Origin: Mytilus edulis
Lineage: Eukaryota; Mollusca; Bivalvia; Mytilida; Mytilidae
Length of the DNA stretch: 64,000 nucleotides
Direction: 5' to 3'
NCBI RefSeq assembly: GCF_963676685.1
Contig: NC_092350.1
Span: 44,375,705 to 44,439,704 of the forward strand
Every line of letters begins with the position of its first letter. The stretch's first letter is position 1. Made by a program: the position numbers and the translations under genes. Under the pieces are notes generated by a model, which was not told the origin of the DNA, did not search any database, and was given only the letters and a program-made list of their open reading frames with translations. Positions 34,745 through 46,239 of this stretch are shown here, one piece after another.

Positions 34745-37320
34745 AGAAAAATAAATTTATGATAGAGAGAAAGTATACCGAACGAGTATCACTTAAAATT
34801 AGCATAACATATCTTTTTTAAGGCGTCAAAGGAGAAACTAGAAATAAAAAGTTAAGTTTACGCCAAGTACAATTTCAATTTTGTAATTATCAACTCTTCT
34901 TCGAGATGGCGATTGTCCTCTTGCAGCATCTATGGCCATTTCACAACTTGTTTGACTGTTTTAGCCAAGGAAGCCTTGTATTAACACAGAAGATAATATA
35001 AATAACGTGTCGACAGATCTCACAGACTCTGGAATATTTGTTTGCAAGTGTAGTCGGTATCAAAACTATTCTGTAATATAATGTTTCTCGAAGAGAAAAA
35101 GTATAATACTTTAAGTTTAGTCTTCCTTTTATTTTGTATGTAGCCAATAGAACTAACCCAAATGCATAATATTCTGTTATTCAGAGGTTGTTGTTGTTAT
35201 GTTTGTCATATTTGATTTTCGTAAATTGTTTTGTTATAATCAGGCCGTAAGTTTTTTTTCGAGGAAATCGTCAAAACATTTCTCATTTCGAAGCTATTTA
35301 TATCTAAATAAATGGTTAAAAGCCAATTGCAAACGATATACCTGTGTAATTGCTTATATTCATACCATTCAAACCTAGTGAATAGATGTTTGATTGGCAA
35401 TTGTCTCAGATCTTATTTTCATAGAAATGTTGTTTTATGTTTTTCTTCATCGGCAATATTGTTACAACAAACGTCCTATTAGGGGTTGGTTCATTTAGTG
35501 AAATTGTACAAGTTTGCTATTGTGCGGGTTTTTTTTAGGTTTACGCATCTTTGCTAGCCAAGGGTCACGGAGTAGAGGGGACTGCATCGTTAACCGTGGC
35601 GAACATGGAGTTTTTAATTATGGATTAAATGCGCATGAGAACTGGTTTTATCTCTTCCACAGTGTGTGCCTGTAGAAAGTCAGGCTATCTGGGCCATTTC
35701 TTGGAGTCGGCAGTTGGTGATTGATATAACTTGTTTTCTCTCTTTTGATTCATGAGGTTTAAATAACTGTATGCTACTGTTGCCTTTATCATTTAATGTA
35801 CTATATGGTAATCTTATCGATTGGTGTTATCCTTTTATGTAATACGGACATGTTGATATCGGTTATCATTTGAAGCATGTCATTGAGATAAAATATATAG
35901 ATACATAACTTACGGTATCCAAGTATTAAAAGCCATATCTTTAAATATTTATCTGTGGTCTAAAAATAAATGAAACGACAGATTAAAAACCACTCGAATT
36001 TTATAAAGGAAATTTTTAGGAGCCTATTGCATATAACTTACGAAAGTTAAACGGGAAGGGAGGTACATATTATATGATAATATATTGACAAGTCTTCACG
36101 TCTTGCTATCTCGAACATTATAATACATACCTTTTAAGATAACATTAGTCTATTCTTGCTAAAGACAGGAAGAAAATACATTTTATTGGTTTTGTTTGGC
36201 AACCAGTCGATATATGGGTTTATTAGTATACATTTTTCATACTTTGTACAAAGGTACGAGATAACATGTTTAAATAAGTACACTATTTTTACGTGAAATT
36301 ACATGGGAGCTTTGGAATTTCGGTTGAATACTAGTACACTACAATATTATAAATGAAACGGTTTGTATAAAATTAAAATCCTGGTAACTATGATGAGTTT
36401 ATTATTGTAAATGTGTCTTTAACCACTTAATCTACAAAGAGTTGGAAATTGTTGAATCTTTTTTATATCTCAATGTTGATTCTTATTTCAAAGTAAAGAA
36501 ACACCATTGCTGTGTGGTAAACGTATACAACACAGCATCCCTTCTGTACAGTTCTGTAATGCATTTGGTTCACTCTAAATCACATGATCAATAGAAACTA
36601 TACATACATTTACATAAAGATCTAGATTGAGGTTTTTTATTTCTTTAATTATTTTTTTAGATATTTTTTCATTCATTCTTTTTCCATTTTGCCAATTAAT
36701 CTGTTATCTTTTTAATTGAACACTACATTGTTCTCTATTCTCTATTTGGTTGGCCTATTTTTCTCTAAACGTTTTGTTTTGCCCTTTTTATCAATTATTC
36801 TCTATTCTGTTAACCCCATTCAGTAACAAACAAAAAAACGATAGAAGTCCGTTTTTTTCAGCATTTGCATTTGAATGATTATGACTTAGTCGACTTTTTA
36901 AGTACCCTTCCTCCAAAAAAGATCCTTCAAGATTTGTTTATGTTTTTTCTTTCTTTCTTTTTGTATCATCATCATTATTTGTTTGCTTTCATTCGTCTGA
37001 AAGTCCTGAAAATGCATGAAATATTTGCTACTTGACATATAGCAACGCAAAATCAATCAATCATGTGTCTGGTTTTCTTGTTTACAAGAAAAAAATAAAA
37101 ATTTTCATTAAAAAAAGGATCTTTGTTTTGTCATGGAGCAGGCCCTTTGTTTGATTTGTTTTACATATTGTTATGTTGGGACGTTTTATAACTGACTGTA
37201 TTTTATTGAGTTTTATCATTTTTTGAAGTGACACATAGTTCCTTCAATCATTCTCAGATGGTCTGATAGGTGATAATTGTAACATTGGCAATTGTCAATG
37301 TACAAGTTTAACTACATCAT
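34745..37320. other. No certain gene; possible 5' exon at 35914-35959
   Basis: Mostly AT-rich. On the minus strand, 35914-35959 is a 46-base segment with a good acceptor (TTTATTTTTAG) and a near-consensus donor (GTAAGTTATG). It contains an ATG (MAFNTWI) and, in another frame, KYLKIWLLILGY, which is signal-like. It could be the first coding exon of the receptor gene, but no joining exon was found. A second donor (GTAAGTTATATG) lies near 36040. 36670-36830 is rich in TTCTCTATT repeats. Confidence 0.3.
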
Positions 37321-37326
37321 ATTGGT

Positions 37327-38972
37327 AATGCCCGCGTCACACTGTCCCGATTTTTATATACGATGGACACCCGAATGCGAAAATTGTAAGTTCGTACGAA
37401 GTTGGTCCCGATCTCGTTAAAATACCCAAAAGTGACCGAAGCAAGTACGATGAATAACGAAGTCTATACGATTGTGCCGAAAGTATATACGATAGCAAAA
37501 GATGGACATACGAATGTTAACCGAAGACGGTATTTAAGCTTCATATCTCAGCCGAAGCCTACAAGATGGATCACGAAGGCTACACGATGGGTTACGATGA
37601 TGGCGCGATGGCCATACGATGTTTAAAAGACGTCGTGTACTGCTTACGATGCATTTAAATTATATGCCGAAGGCATCACGCGTTTTAAATTGTTAGATTA
37701 ATATTGAATATACATTATATTGTACATTTAATTTTTGGTTTAATCATAAAACGGAAGACCGTGGGTATTTCCAGTTACTGAATAATTTGGTTGATTTCTA
37801 AAAAAAATAGTTTATGTATCAAATATGCGTATTCAATTTACCATTTTCTGTATGTGTCATATACAAATATAGTGTCCATATTTGTCCCCAATATGTTACA
37901 TACGAGGGGATGCCACGCTCGGCATTGCCTTGTTTAAACTGTAAAATGTGTGCACTAGTCTGAATAATCACCCATAATTATGCCCATGTTTACTGATCTA
38001 TCTTAAAGGTTAGGTAAGGGGTTCGTTGATCCCTTTTATTGAAAAGGAAAGGAAGGATGTGGGGAAAGCAACAAATGTGGAAAATATGACATATAGAAAA
38101 CAAAATGTTTATGGAGTAAACATTCGTGTGACAACAACTCAGACGATACATAAAAAATCAGAATAATGAAAAAAAAGTTGATTTCCCTATATACGTGTAC
38201 CTGCAGTGTTGGTATACGAGGCGCGTTTATGATTTTTATTATGTTATTTGATATGAAAAATTGACAAAAAATAATATTTTATTTGTAAAAGTAAATCCTG
38301 AGCCTGTAATACCTGCTCTTCTTGTTCCATTTGAATTAATAGAGACAACGCTGTCGCCTTTCTTGTTTGCATAGAATCATATGATATGAGTTCCATGTTC
38401 TTTCTTAACTGTCGTATTAGACTGACCTGTGCATATCGCGCATGGCACTTTAAATGTATTTAAGCGCGGAAATGAACTTACATTTAGCTGGATTTATTGC
38501 CGTCGTAGTTCCATCTTGTCACCTTCGTACTTTTATTCGATGGCTTCACGACGGGATTACGAGGTCTTCACGAATTCGTGTTGCCATCGTAAGACCTTCG
38601 GTTATCTTCGTGATTCATTCGTGTAGACATCGTAATGTCAAAACTGCCCGATGGAAACGATGAAAACACGAATGCAATACGATGTTCAAAGATGCATTCC
38701 CGGTGACATTACGATGTTGAGGATGGTGATACGAACTCAATACGAACCCTAAACATCGGACGCACCTTCGGGGATTTTTTAACATGTTAAAAAATTTAGA
38801 ACCCTTCCCGAAGTTGTCCCCGAAGGCTAGAAAAAGTGGCCGATGGTTCTACAATGGTTAAAGATGGCACTACGAATAGCCCGATCTGGATACGATCAGT
38901 CCCGATTTGAGAAAATTTCCATAATCGTGTTGCCATCGGCGTAAAAATCAGGACAGTGTGACGCGGGCATTA
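37327..38972. mobile_element. 1.65 kb DNA element with AATGCCCGCG TIRs
   Basis: The left end AATGCCCGCGTCACACTGTC and following CCGATTTTTA match the reverse complement of the right end (TAAAAATCAGGACAGTG, then TGACGCGGGCATT) for about 32 bases with one mismatch. Subterminal zones (37400-37680 and 38490-38930) are packed with CGAAGG, ACGATGG and their complements, unlike the AT-rich interior. No transposase is visible, so it is non-autonomous; the dense subterminal motifs may be transposase binding sites. The target duplication is uncertain. Confidence 0.75.
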
Positions 38973-39039
38973 AGAAAATCAGAGATCCCTGAAAATGATT
39001 TTAAATGTGTTTTTGGAGAAATCTATTATATAAACGTAT

Positions 39040-39150
39040 TAATAAAGGCAACAGTAGTTTACCGCTGTTCGAAAATTCATAAATCTATTGAGGAAAAATC
39101 AAATCTAGGTTATAAACTAAAATTGAGGGAAACACATTAAAATTTTGATT
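39040..39150 (+). repeat. Copy of the AGTATACCGCTGTTC repeat
   Basis: AAGGCAACAGTAGTTTACCG, CATAAATCTATTGAGG and TGAGGGAAACACATTAAA match the repeat at 31400-31520. Confidence 0.6.
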
Positions 39151-40200
39151 CTTTCTTTCCATACAGATAATTGGATTATTTAAAAGACAAAAGAAAAACA
39201 AAAAAGTTTAACAGTTCTAAAAAATGGTCTTGATATATAACAAATAACTGTACTTAATAAACAGATAGAATGCTAAGAGGACAAAAAATTCCAAAGTACA
39301 AAAAAAACCTTAACACATAACCAAAAAATGACGAAATGAATAAGAAGTCTACAAAATTTACAGATTGAGCAAAAAGAACCCCACTAAAATTATGTAGTAA
39401 AGATTGATTGATTGATAGGTGATAAACGCTACTATTGTGCTATATAATAAAGTTTTAATGACCTTGACTGATTATACAGCCCTTGCATAGTCGGCCATAT
39501 TGTTCTGTTTTGTGGCGGACAGTTTTTATGGGTGAATGGAACTGGGGTGCCTGGAGAGAACCAATGACCTTTGATTAGAAAACTGACAATCCTTGTCAAT
39601 TAAGATTGAAGTCAAGCGCACCTGTCACATACAGGATCCTAACTCACAACCTCAGTGTTGACGGACTGGTTATACAGTAGTTCGACTACCACTCGACAAA
39701 CGAGCTGTGAATAGAAGTAAGATGACTGTTGAACCAATGAGGTTTTTAAATACAACTTTTTGTGTTAAGGAGTCTTGTTTTTTTAGTATGACATGATTTC
39801 AATCTTGCATTACAATTTTCGAGTATGGTTTTGTAAATATTTTGATTGATTTGAAGCTATGGTACTTTTCATCATGAGCAATTATTCCTGGGTCATAAGA
39901 AATTATTCGTAGGAAACATACTCAATAAAATTGATCGTAACAAATTAGAGCATTTTAATATCACAGCATTAGTTTATCAAATAGTTCAAAAGCAGATGAT
40001 TTTAAAATACATGTTATCTTGAAGTTATCTGTGTCATCGACAAAAAGTACATAAAGATTTTATGAAAATTAGGTTGATCAAATTTTTATTGTAAAGCTTA
40101 CCATGTGCATATTGTTGAATGTCAGTTCACGTACCAAAATCATTTACTATAACAGTATCCATAAAAAGTCGTAATGATGATAAAATATATTTGTCAATTT

Positions 40201-40830
40201 TGTTGAGACAAAAGTCAATTTTGTTAATTTTGTTGAGACAAAAGTCAATTTTGTTAATTTTGTTGAGACAAAAGTCAATTTTGTTAATTTTGTTGAGACA
40301 AAAGTCAATTTTGTTAATTTTGTTGAGACAAAAGTCAATTTTGTCAATTTTGTTGAGACAAAAGTCAATTTTGTGACGACAAAATTCATTTTTGTGACGA
40401 CAAAATTGACTTTCGTGAGACAAAATTCAATTTTGTCAATTTTGTTGAGACAAAAGTCAATTTTGTTGAGACAAAAGTCAATTTTGTCAATTTTGTTGAG
40501 ACAAAATTCAATTTTGTCAATTTTGTTCAGACAAAATTCATTTTTGTCAATTTTGTGTAACAAAAGTCGATTTTGTATGCAAATTACTTCACAGAAATCA
40601 AACTAAACTAATTTGAATACAAAATTGACTTTTGTCGTCCAATTTTCAAATTAGGTAACAAAATTCAAGTCTGTGTAACAAAAATGAATTTTGTCATGAC
40701 AAAAGTGACTTTTGTCCGCTGATAGATAATTTTGTATGACACAAATTTTGTTAAACTGAACTTATTTTTGTTGAACAAAAGTCACTTTTGTCCGTACAAA
40801 ATTGAATTTTGAGTACAAAACCACAAGAGT
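40201..40830. repeat. 30-base hairpin minisatellite (TTTTGT/ACAAAA)
   Basis: Six near-identical 30-base units fill 40201-40380, each with TTTTGTTGAGACAAAA (a stem of six with a four-base loop) and GTCAATTTTG. Diverged, partly inverted variants follow to about 40830. The long frames on both strands here are only the repeat read through. The corresponding place in copy B (near 43850) has no array. Confidence 0.9.
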
Positions 40831-41443
40831 CCCATTCGGCGCCCCGTAGTAGGTGTGATTCAAGTACAAATGAGCAATGCATGAGAAAATGGAAACCACT
40901 TTGAAATTAATGTAAATCCTTTGAAATCTGAAGGATTTAAATTCGGGAAATTGTTGGTGATGAACTAGCTATTGTCCTCATAGCCAGAAAAGAAGTTTAT
41001 TTTTTATATAGAAATTTAATAAAAGAAAATAAAACTTAGATAACATTTGCGTAAAGTTCATTTTAAATGTTATTTTTCGAAAATCACAATATAATTTTAT
41101 TTCTAACCTGCAAAAATTTAAGAACAGAACTAAAATGTTAATTACGTTGAAACATAACTGTGTCATTAATTGGAAAGGAAGTTTTTCCCTAATTATATAG
41201 TATAAAATGTGCATGAATATTCATGACTATTGTCTAGAGCAGTAAATAAAATTGCGTGATCGAAACACGAAAACAAGATAATGTGTAAGTTTAATTTTTC
41301 AATAATAGAATTCAACTCCAAAAAATGGCTGTTATCCAACGTGACTTTTTGGGTCAGCATGGTAACGCAGCATAAAGAAGATGTGCGGGAATAATAAGGA
41401 AAGTTGCACGTTTAAGGGTAATTAAAAACACCAAATCGTTTAC

Positions 41444-41642
41444 TGTGCATTCGTCTATTTTCATAGGCACCAATTTTCTTGGATTGGGTGGATTGTAATT
41501 TCGTTGATATTTGATATTTGATTTATTGACTTTGCCAAAGTATGCATACAATCTTTAAGAAAAAGTATACTTTAGATTGAATAATTATACCCACAAAATC
41601 CGAGAAAATCAGTTTTCAGCGATATGAAAATGAATCCATACT
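41444..41642. mobile_element. MITE with TACTGT ends, in copy A
   Basis: Relative of 21844-22056: TTACTGTGCATTCGTC, then CACCAATTTTCTTGGATT at the left and AAATGAATCCATACTG at the right. The same element sits at the matching place in copy B, so it was present before the duplication. Confidence 0.6.
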
Positions 41643-41874
41643 GATTGAACACAGTCGTTAAATTTTCACGAACCAGCAATGATATGCAAGGCTAAAACCA
41701 GTGTTCCTGACTTTTGCACTGGTACCAGTAATCCAATTCGACAACTGGTCTCCAGCGTTCTGTTCGATCTCAGGGCTTTTATATCCGGTACTCTATCTGA
41801 GAAATCAGTTTATTGCAGCTTCAAAAACAGCACCACATATCAAAGGTCTCCGACGAAGTCATTCAGAATCTTCA

Positions 41875-42040
41875 ATTGTCATTTATAGCTGACTATGCGG
41901 TATGTGCTTTGCTTATTGTTGAAGGCCTTACGTTGACCTACAGTTTCTAATTTCTGTGTCATTTGCTCTCTTGTGGTGGGTTGCCATTTGATTAGTTACT
42001 CGTTAGCAATCATACCATATCTTTTATATTTAAATTCTCC
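41875..42040 (+). repeat. AAGGCCGTTA-family repeat, 5' truncated
   Basis: Starts TCATTTATAGCTGACTATGC and carries TTGCTTATTGTTGAAGGCC and AGCAATCATACCATATCTTT, matching 4540-4680. Confidence 0.6.
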
Positions 42041-42567
42041 CTCATGAATTCGTCCGAATTTAAAACATTTCTATACTAAATACATGGCTAAATAAGAGAC
42101 AAGTCATAATTTAGGTTTGTTTGCTCGCAGTAACTTTCTTATTTTCTCAGCGAAACAACATTTAATATCTTGTGAACATTTTACAATATACAAAAATATA
42201 CCACAATTCCATCTATATACATTCACAATGTCCTCTAAATACATATCAATACAAACATAACTGTAATATATCATGCAGAGCTTAACGTTAACTTCGTCTA
42301 TCAAAGTTACTCGAGCACATCGATAATAATCAAACGTAATCAGGACTTATATATGCCTATAAAACCCCACCCGTACTACCGCCCTCGAAATATTCGTGCA
42401 GAAAACAACAGTAACATCAGACCACTTCTGATTTACATACTAGCCAAACTTGTACCACAAGTCTAAAGATAGAAATAGAATAGGGAAATTTCAAATATAA
42501 CCGAATAGAAATAAATATCTATATACTCTTTCCGTCACATGTCTTTCCTTTTCCCTTAATTTCTGTG

Positions 42568-42598
<31 letters not shown>

Positions 42599-42599
42599 C

Positions 42600-43073
42600 G
42601 GAGGTTGTACACCATGCGGAAGGGGCAATTGTAAGTGCTGCAGAGTCGCCACTATCGAAACCCAATTCGTCAGCACAGTCACAAAGAAAAAATACAACAT
42701 ATTCATAACATCAAATTGCAAAACGCAAAATTGCATTTATGTTCTAACGTGTGGAACTTGCAAAATACAGTATGTTGGTGAAACAGAAACACCATTTAAC
42801 ATCCGACTAAATAACCATCGGTCATTTTATACAAAAGAAAGGAACTGCCCAATTACAAGACACCTTTTAAGAGCAGGACATGATTTTGAAAACGTCACAT
42901 TTCAAATCATTGAGAAAAATCAAAATTGGGATACACAAGGAAGACAAAAAAGAGAGAGATTTTGGATGCATCAGTTACAAACTCTTGAACCTGATGGACT
43001 CAATGAGAGAGACGAAAAAAGATCTAAAAACAAATCAAAACCATATCTTGAAATCATACAAATTAATTTATAG
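42600..43073 (+). CDS. GIY-YIG endonuclease end of a Penelope-like element
   Basis: An open frame of 157 codons before TAG at 43071-43073, without an early ATG because it is the C-terminal part of a polyprotein. It opens with a cysteine-rich knuckle (GGCTPCGRGNCKCC). The GIY-YIG core follows: CIYVLTC in place of GIY and KIQYVGET for the YIG strand, R in FNIRLNNHRS, then H in ITRHLLRAGH, and finally the E-containing RERFWMHQLQTLEPDGLNER. All landmarks are in place, so the endonuclease may be intact even though the reverse transcriptase is missing. In full elements this domain nicks target DNA for priming. It sits between the two copies of the local segmental duplication. Start at 42600 is the limit of homology next to the (TA)n, not a translation start. 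Confidence 0.85.
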   Translation, partial: GGCTPCGRGNCKCCRVATIETQFVSTVTKKKYNIFITSNCKTQNCIYVLTCGTCKIQYVGETETPFNIRLNNHRSFYTKERNCPITRHLLRAGHDFENVTFQIIEKNQNWDTQGRQKRERFWMHQLQTLEPDGLNERDEKRSKNKSKPYLEIIQINL

Positions 43074-43462
43074 AAATTCATACAATTAATCGAACATCTA
43101 TAAATGTGTTAAACTTTTATTCCAACTTCATGTAGTTGTAGCTACAAACATATGTTATGCAACATCAATCGATATGTTACACTTTTCCTCAAGTCTTGTA
43201 TAGATTAAGCTACAAAAATATTTTTTTGTCATGCATCCGATTTCACCTTGAGAGATGCACACGCCTGATGAAGCTAATTTGTTTAGCGAAATATTGCGTA
43301 TTTCTATTTAACATCTAATAGAACTTTTTAGTGTGTTAATTAGTGTGTTTAAGTTATATTCGTAGACATTTATATATTTTAATTCAGTAACTGTATCAGT
43401 TTATTTTCACAAACTGATCCACGCTTAAATAGATTGAATGTTGATTGTTGCTATTTTTAGAC

Positions 43463-43463
<1 letters not shown>

Positions 43464-43517
<54 letters not shown>
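43464..43517. repeat. (TA)n microsatellite
   Basis: About 27 TA dinucleotides in a row; the matching tract at 42572-42598 is half as long. Both adjoin the terminal repeats of the Penelope fragment. Confidence 0.9.
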
Positions 43518-43520
<3 letters not shown>

Positions 43521-43958
43521 TACTCCGTTCGTCGCATGTCTTTCCTTTTCCTTTCATTTCGATATTTTATCAATTCCGGATGATCAATATCATTTATGAA
43601 AAAGTATAGACCATGTTGATCTTCACGCCATTTTTTTATCAAATAGTTTAAAACAGATATCTTTATAAAACGCGTTTAATCTTGAAGCTAATAGCTGTGT
43701 CGTCGCTAAAAAGAAAAGAACATATTATACGTTTTTAAAAAGAAAATTGATTTGATTTGTTTGTAAAGCTTACCATGTTGTCAGTTCACGTAACAATAAT
43801 CATTCATTATAATAGTATCCATAAGAAGTCATAATGGTTATAAAATATTATCATTAATTCTCTGTTTTATTTTCCTGCTTACTTCCCGATTTAATTTTGG
43901 TATTACACAAAAATAACTGTCACATGTGGTAGGCGGGATTCAGGTACAAATGACCAAT

Positions 43959-44024
43959 AATTTTGAGAATGGAAATTGGGAATGTGTCAAAGCGACAACA
44001 ACCCGACCATAGAGCAGACAACAG
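43959..44024 (+). mobile_element. 66-base repeat insertion with CCAAT duplication
   Basis: AATTTTGAGAATGGAAATTG to CCATAGAGCAGACAACAGC is flanked by CCAAT on both sides. Copy A shows the empty site (GAGCAATGCATGAG). The sequence is the first part of the repeat at 29309-29720. Confidence 0.75.
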
Positions 44025-44737
44025 CCAATGCATGAGGAAATGTCAACCAGTTTGGACATACAGTATATCCTTTGAAATCTGAAGAATAAATCAATGATCA
44101 CATTCGGGAAATTGTCGGTGAGACGTCTTGGGGGAACAGTGAACTAGCTGTTGTCATCATTGCCAGAAAAGAATTGTGTTCAATTATATATATAAATTTA
44201 TGGGGGGATAAAACGAAGACTCTATGTGCGTTAAAATGCAATGCGCTTTTTCCTTTTATGAGAAGTTTTAAGTGTAATTTCCGAAAGTCACAGTATACTT
44301 TCTTTCTAGCTTGCTGAAAAAGAGCAAAACCAAATTTTGCGTTGAAACAATGCTGTGTGATATCTTGGAATAGTAAGATGTTTTAAATTAATATAGACGT
44401 ATTTAATTTTCATGAATTTTCGAAATAAAATATTGTCTCAAGCGATAAATGAAATTCGTGATTGAGACACGAAAACAAGGTCATGTGTAAATTAACATTT
44501 CCGATACTTCAATTCAACTCCCAAAAGTGTCTGTCACCATATGTACCGCTGCATGAAGAAGGCAAACGGGAATAGTTTTGAATTAATATGACAGTTGTTA
44601 TTCATTCGTTTGATGTGTTTGAGCTTTTGATTTTGCCATTTGATTAGTTACTTTCCGTTTACAATTTACCTCGGAATATCGGAGTTTTTGTAATTTTACT
44701 ATTTGCACGTTTACTGCGTAAAAAAGACACCAAATCG

Positions 44738-44947
44738 TTTACTATACATTCATCTATTTTCCTGGGCATCCGATTTTGAGGATGGGGGGCGGGAGTAATT
44801 ACGTTGATGTTTAATTTCTTGGCTATGGAATTCTGCATACAATCTTTAAGCCAAACAACTTTGATGAACACGTAAATTTGAGGTTGACGTGTACCCACAA
44901 AATCCACAAAAATTAGTATTCAACGATTTAAAAATGAACCCCAACTA
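44738..44947. mobile_element. MITE with TACTGT-like ends, in copy B
   Basis: Counterpart of 41444-41642: TTACTATACATTCATC at the left; AAAATTAGTATTCAACG near the right end. Ends are more worn than in the 21844 copy. Confidence 0.5.
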
Positions 44948-45384
44948 ATGGAACATGTGGAACACAGTCGTTACAAATTGTGAAGAACCAGTTACGATAT
45001 GCAAAGACTAGACACAGCCACCCAGATCACATGTTCCTGCTTCTTGCAACGGTACCAGTAATCCAATTTTCTCAGTGCGTTTGTTTTTGTTCACTGTGTT
45101 CAATTATAATTTTCTCACCCTTTTATCTTTTAACAGTGACTCCTTTCCTATCTTGTTCATTACAGCTTTAAAGCCGCAAAATTTCAACTTTGGTTTTTAA
45201 CATGCAGAACATAAGTCTGATATGAAGAGCTGTCTAAATGGATTAAAATAATACCAAGAGCAAACACAGTAGTTTGTAAGTAATTGAACAATTACCGATT
45301 TGTTCAAGCATACAACTAACCAAATAACAAACTGTTTTGTTGTCTATATACAAATCCAGTGGAAAATAAATAACAACAAGAATG

Positions 45385-45640
45385 TGTCCATAGTACACGG
45401 ATGCCCCATTGGCACTATCATTTTCTATGTTCGGTGGACCTTTAAAATGGGATAAAATCTCTAATTTGGCATTAAATTTAGAAAGATCATATCATAGGGA
45501 ACATGTTTATTAAGTGTCAAGTTGATTGGACTTCAACTTCACCAAAAACTACCTCGACCAAAAACTTTAACCTGAAGCGGGACAGACGGACGAACAAACG
45601 GTAACTATCAGGAATATGAAAAGCAACGTCAGCTCCCATA
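45385..45640 (+). repeat. Interspersed repeat, AATGTGTCCATAGTACACGG family
   Basis: AACAAGAATGTGTCCATAGT, GATGCCCCATTGGCACTATC, CAAGTTGATTGGACTTCAAC and GCGGGACAGACGGACGAAC form one repeat common in mussels as far as remembered. Non-coding. Confidence 0.6.
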
Positions 45641-46235
45641 ATCTATATTTCAAGACCGTTGTGTTTTGCTTGTGAAGTTGATACGAAATATTTATCAACA
45701 TGGTCTTGGTACCTTCCGATGAACCTTATTTTTAGATAAAAAGGACGAGACGTTCTTTGACATACCTCTCTGGTTCATCAACTTTCTACTCAGACACTGA
45801 ATACGTTTTACAAAGTCTGAGTATCATCTGAACGCATTTTAATACCGAATAAAATGGGAGATGTATATCCCATATTGAGGCGAATTGGTAAATTGCTACT
45901 AAGGTTGGGAAAATTAATAATTTCAACATCTCGTTTTTCATAGATTATGGTACTGAGATGACCGCTCATATCAAATTCGATGTATAAGTCTAAAATGAGC
46001 TGGAGGAACCCGTGTCAGTTGTTTCTTTAATTTCTAGTTCTGTGTGATATATTAATGAAATCCATTCAAAAAAGTTAAGATTTTTAAGGGAGAGAATATC
46101 ATTAATATATTTGACTGTGAAATTGTATGGCTTCCTTGTTCTTCTTGTTTTTGACAAGTATCTAAAGGAACACGGATTCATATGAAAAGTGGCAGAGGTC
46201 GGCAATAATATGAGGCAAGCGTTGTGCGTTATGAG
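45640..46235 (-). pseudogene. Retroelement RT fragment, frameshifted
   Basis: On the minus strand, 46205-45990 encodes KPYNFTVKYINDILSLKNLN, where the catalytic box is YIND rather than YxDD, and ELEIKETTDT. The frame is then lost but DLYIEFD, EKRDVEIINFPNL and later pieces can be read in other frames down to about 45650. This is the segment of the polyprotein that overlaps and precedes the C-terminal fragment at 27890, so the two belong to one element family. Stops, frameshifts and the altered catalytic aspartate show that it is dead. Confidence 0.65.
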
Positions 46236-46239
46236 TAGT

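Larger units (their letters stand above)
39973..41840. repeat. Tandem segmental duplication, copy A
   Basis: Shares a co-linear set of blocks with 43635-45185 in the same orientation: TTTATCAAATAGTT, GTAAAGCTTACCATG, TCAGTTCACGTA, ATCCATAA(A/G)AAGTC, CCTTTGAAATCTGAAG, CGGGAAATTGT, GAAACACGAAAACAAG, CACAGTCGTTA and GGTACCAGTAATCCAATT. The copies are well diverged, so the duplication is old. Copy A differs by holding the ACAAAA/TTTTGT array (40201-40830). No gene is recognised in either copy. Confidence 0.8.
42520..43570 (+). mobile_element. 5'-truncated Penelope-like element with terminal direct repeats
   Basis: The GIY-YIG frame at 42600-43073 is bounded by two copies of one phrase: CACATGTCTTTCCTTTTCC at about 42536 and CGCATGTCTTTCCTTTTCC at about 43532. 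Each adjoins a (TA)n tract (42572-42598 and 43464-43517). ATGCACACGCCTGATGAAGC, followed by TTGTTTAGCGAAATATTGCG, lies 3' of the frame, as is usual for the tails of these elements. Terminal direct repeats around a truncated copy are a known trait of Penelope elements, which insert as partial tandems. Confidence 0.7.
43635..45185. repeat. Tandem segmental duplication, copy B
   Basis: Co-linear with copy A (39973-41840). It lacks the hairpin minisatellite but has gained a 66-base retroposon piece at 43959-44024. No gene is recognised. Between the copies are an AAGGCC-family repeat and the Penelope fragment. Confidence 0.8.

Noticed and set aside
37402-37626. 74-codon frame with ATRWITKATRWVT-like repeats
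   Set aside because: Comes from the ACGATGG/CGAAGG subterminal array of the 37327-38972 element.
40127-40606. Long overlapping reading frames on both strands with repeats such as LLRQKSILLI and FCLNKINKID
   Set aside because: They are translations of the 30-base minisatellite, which has no stop in several frames. No splice or start context.
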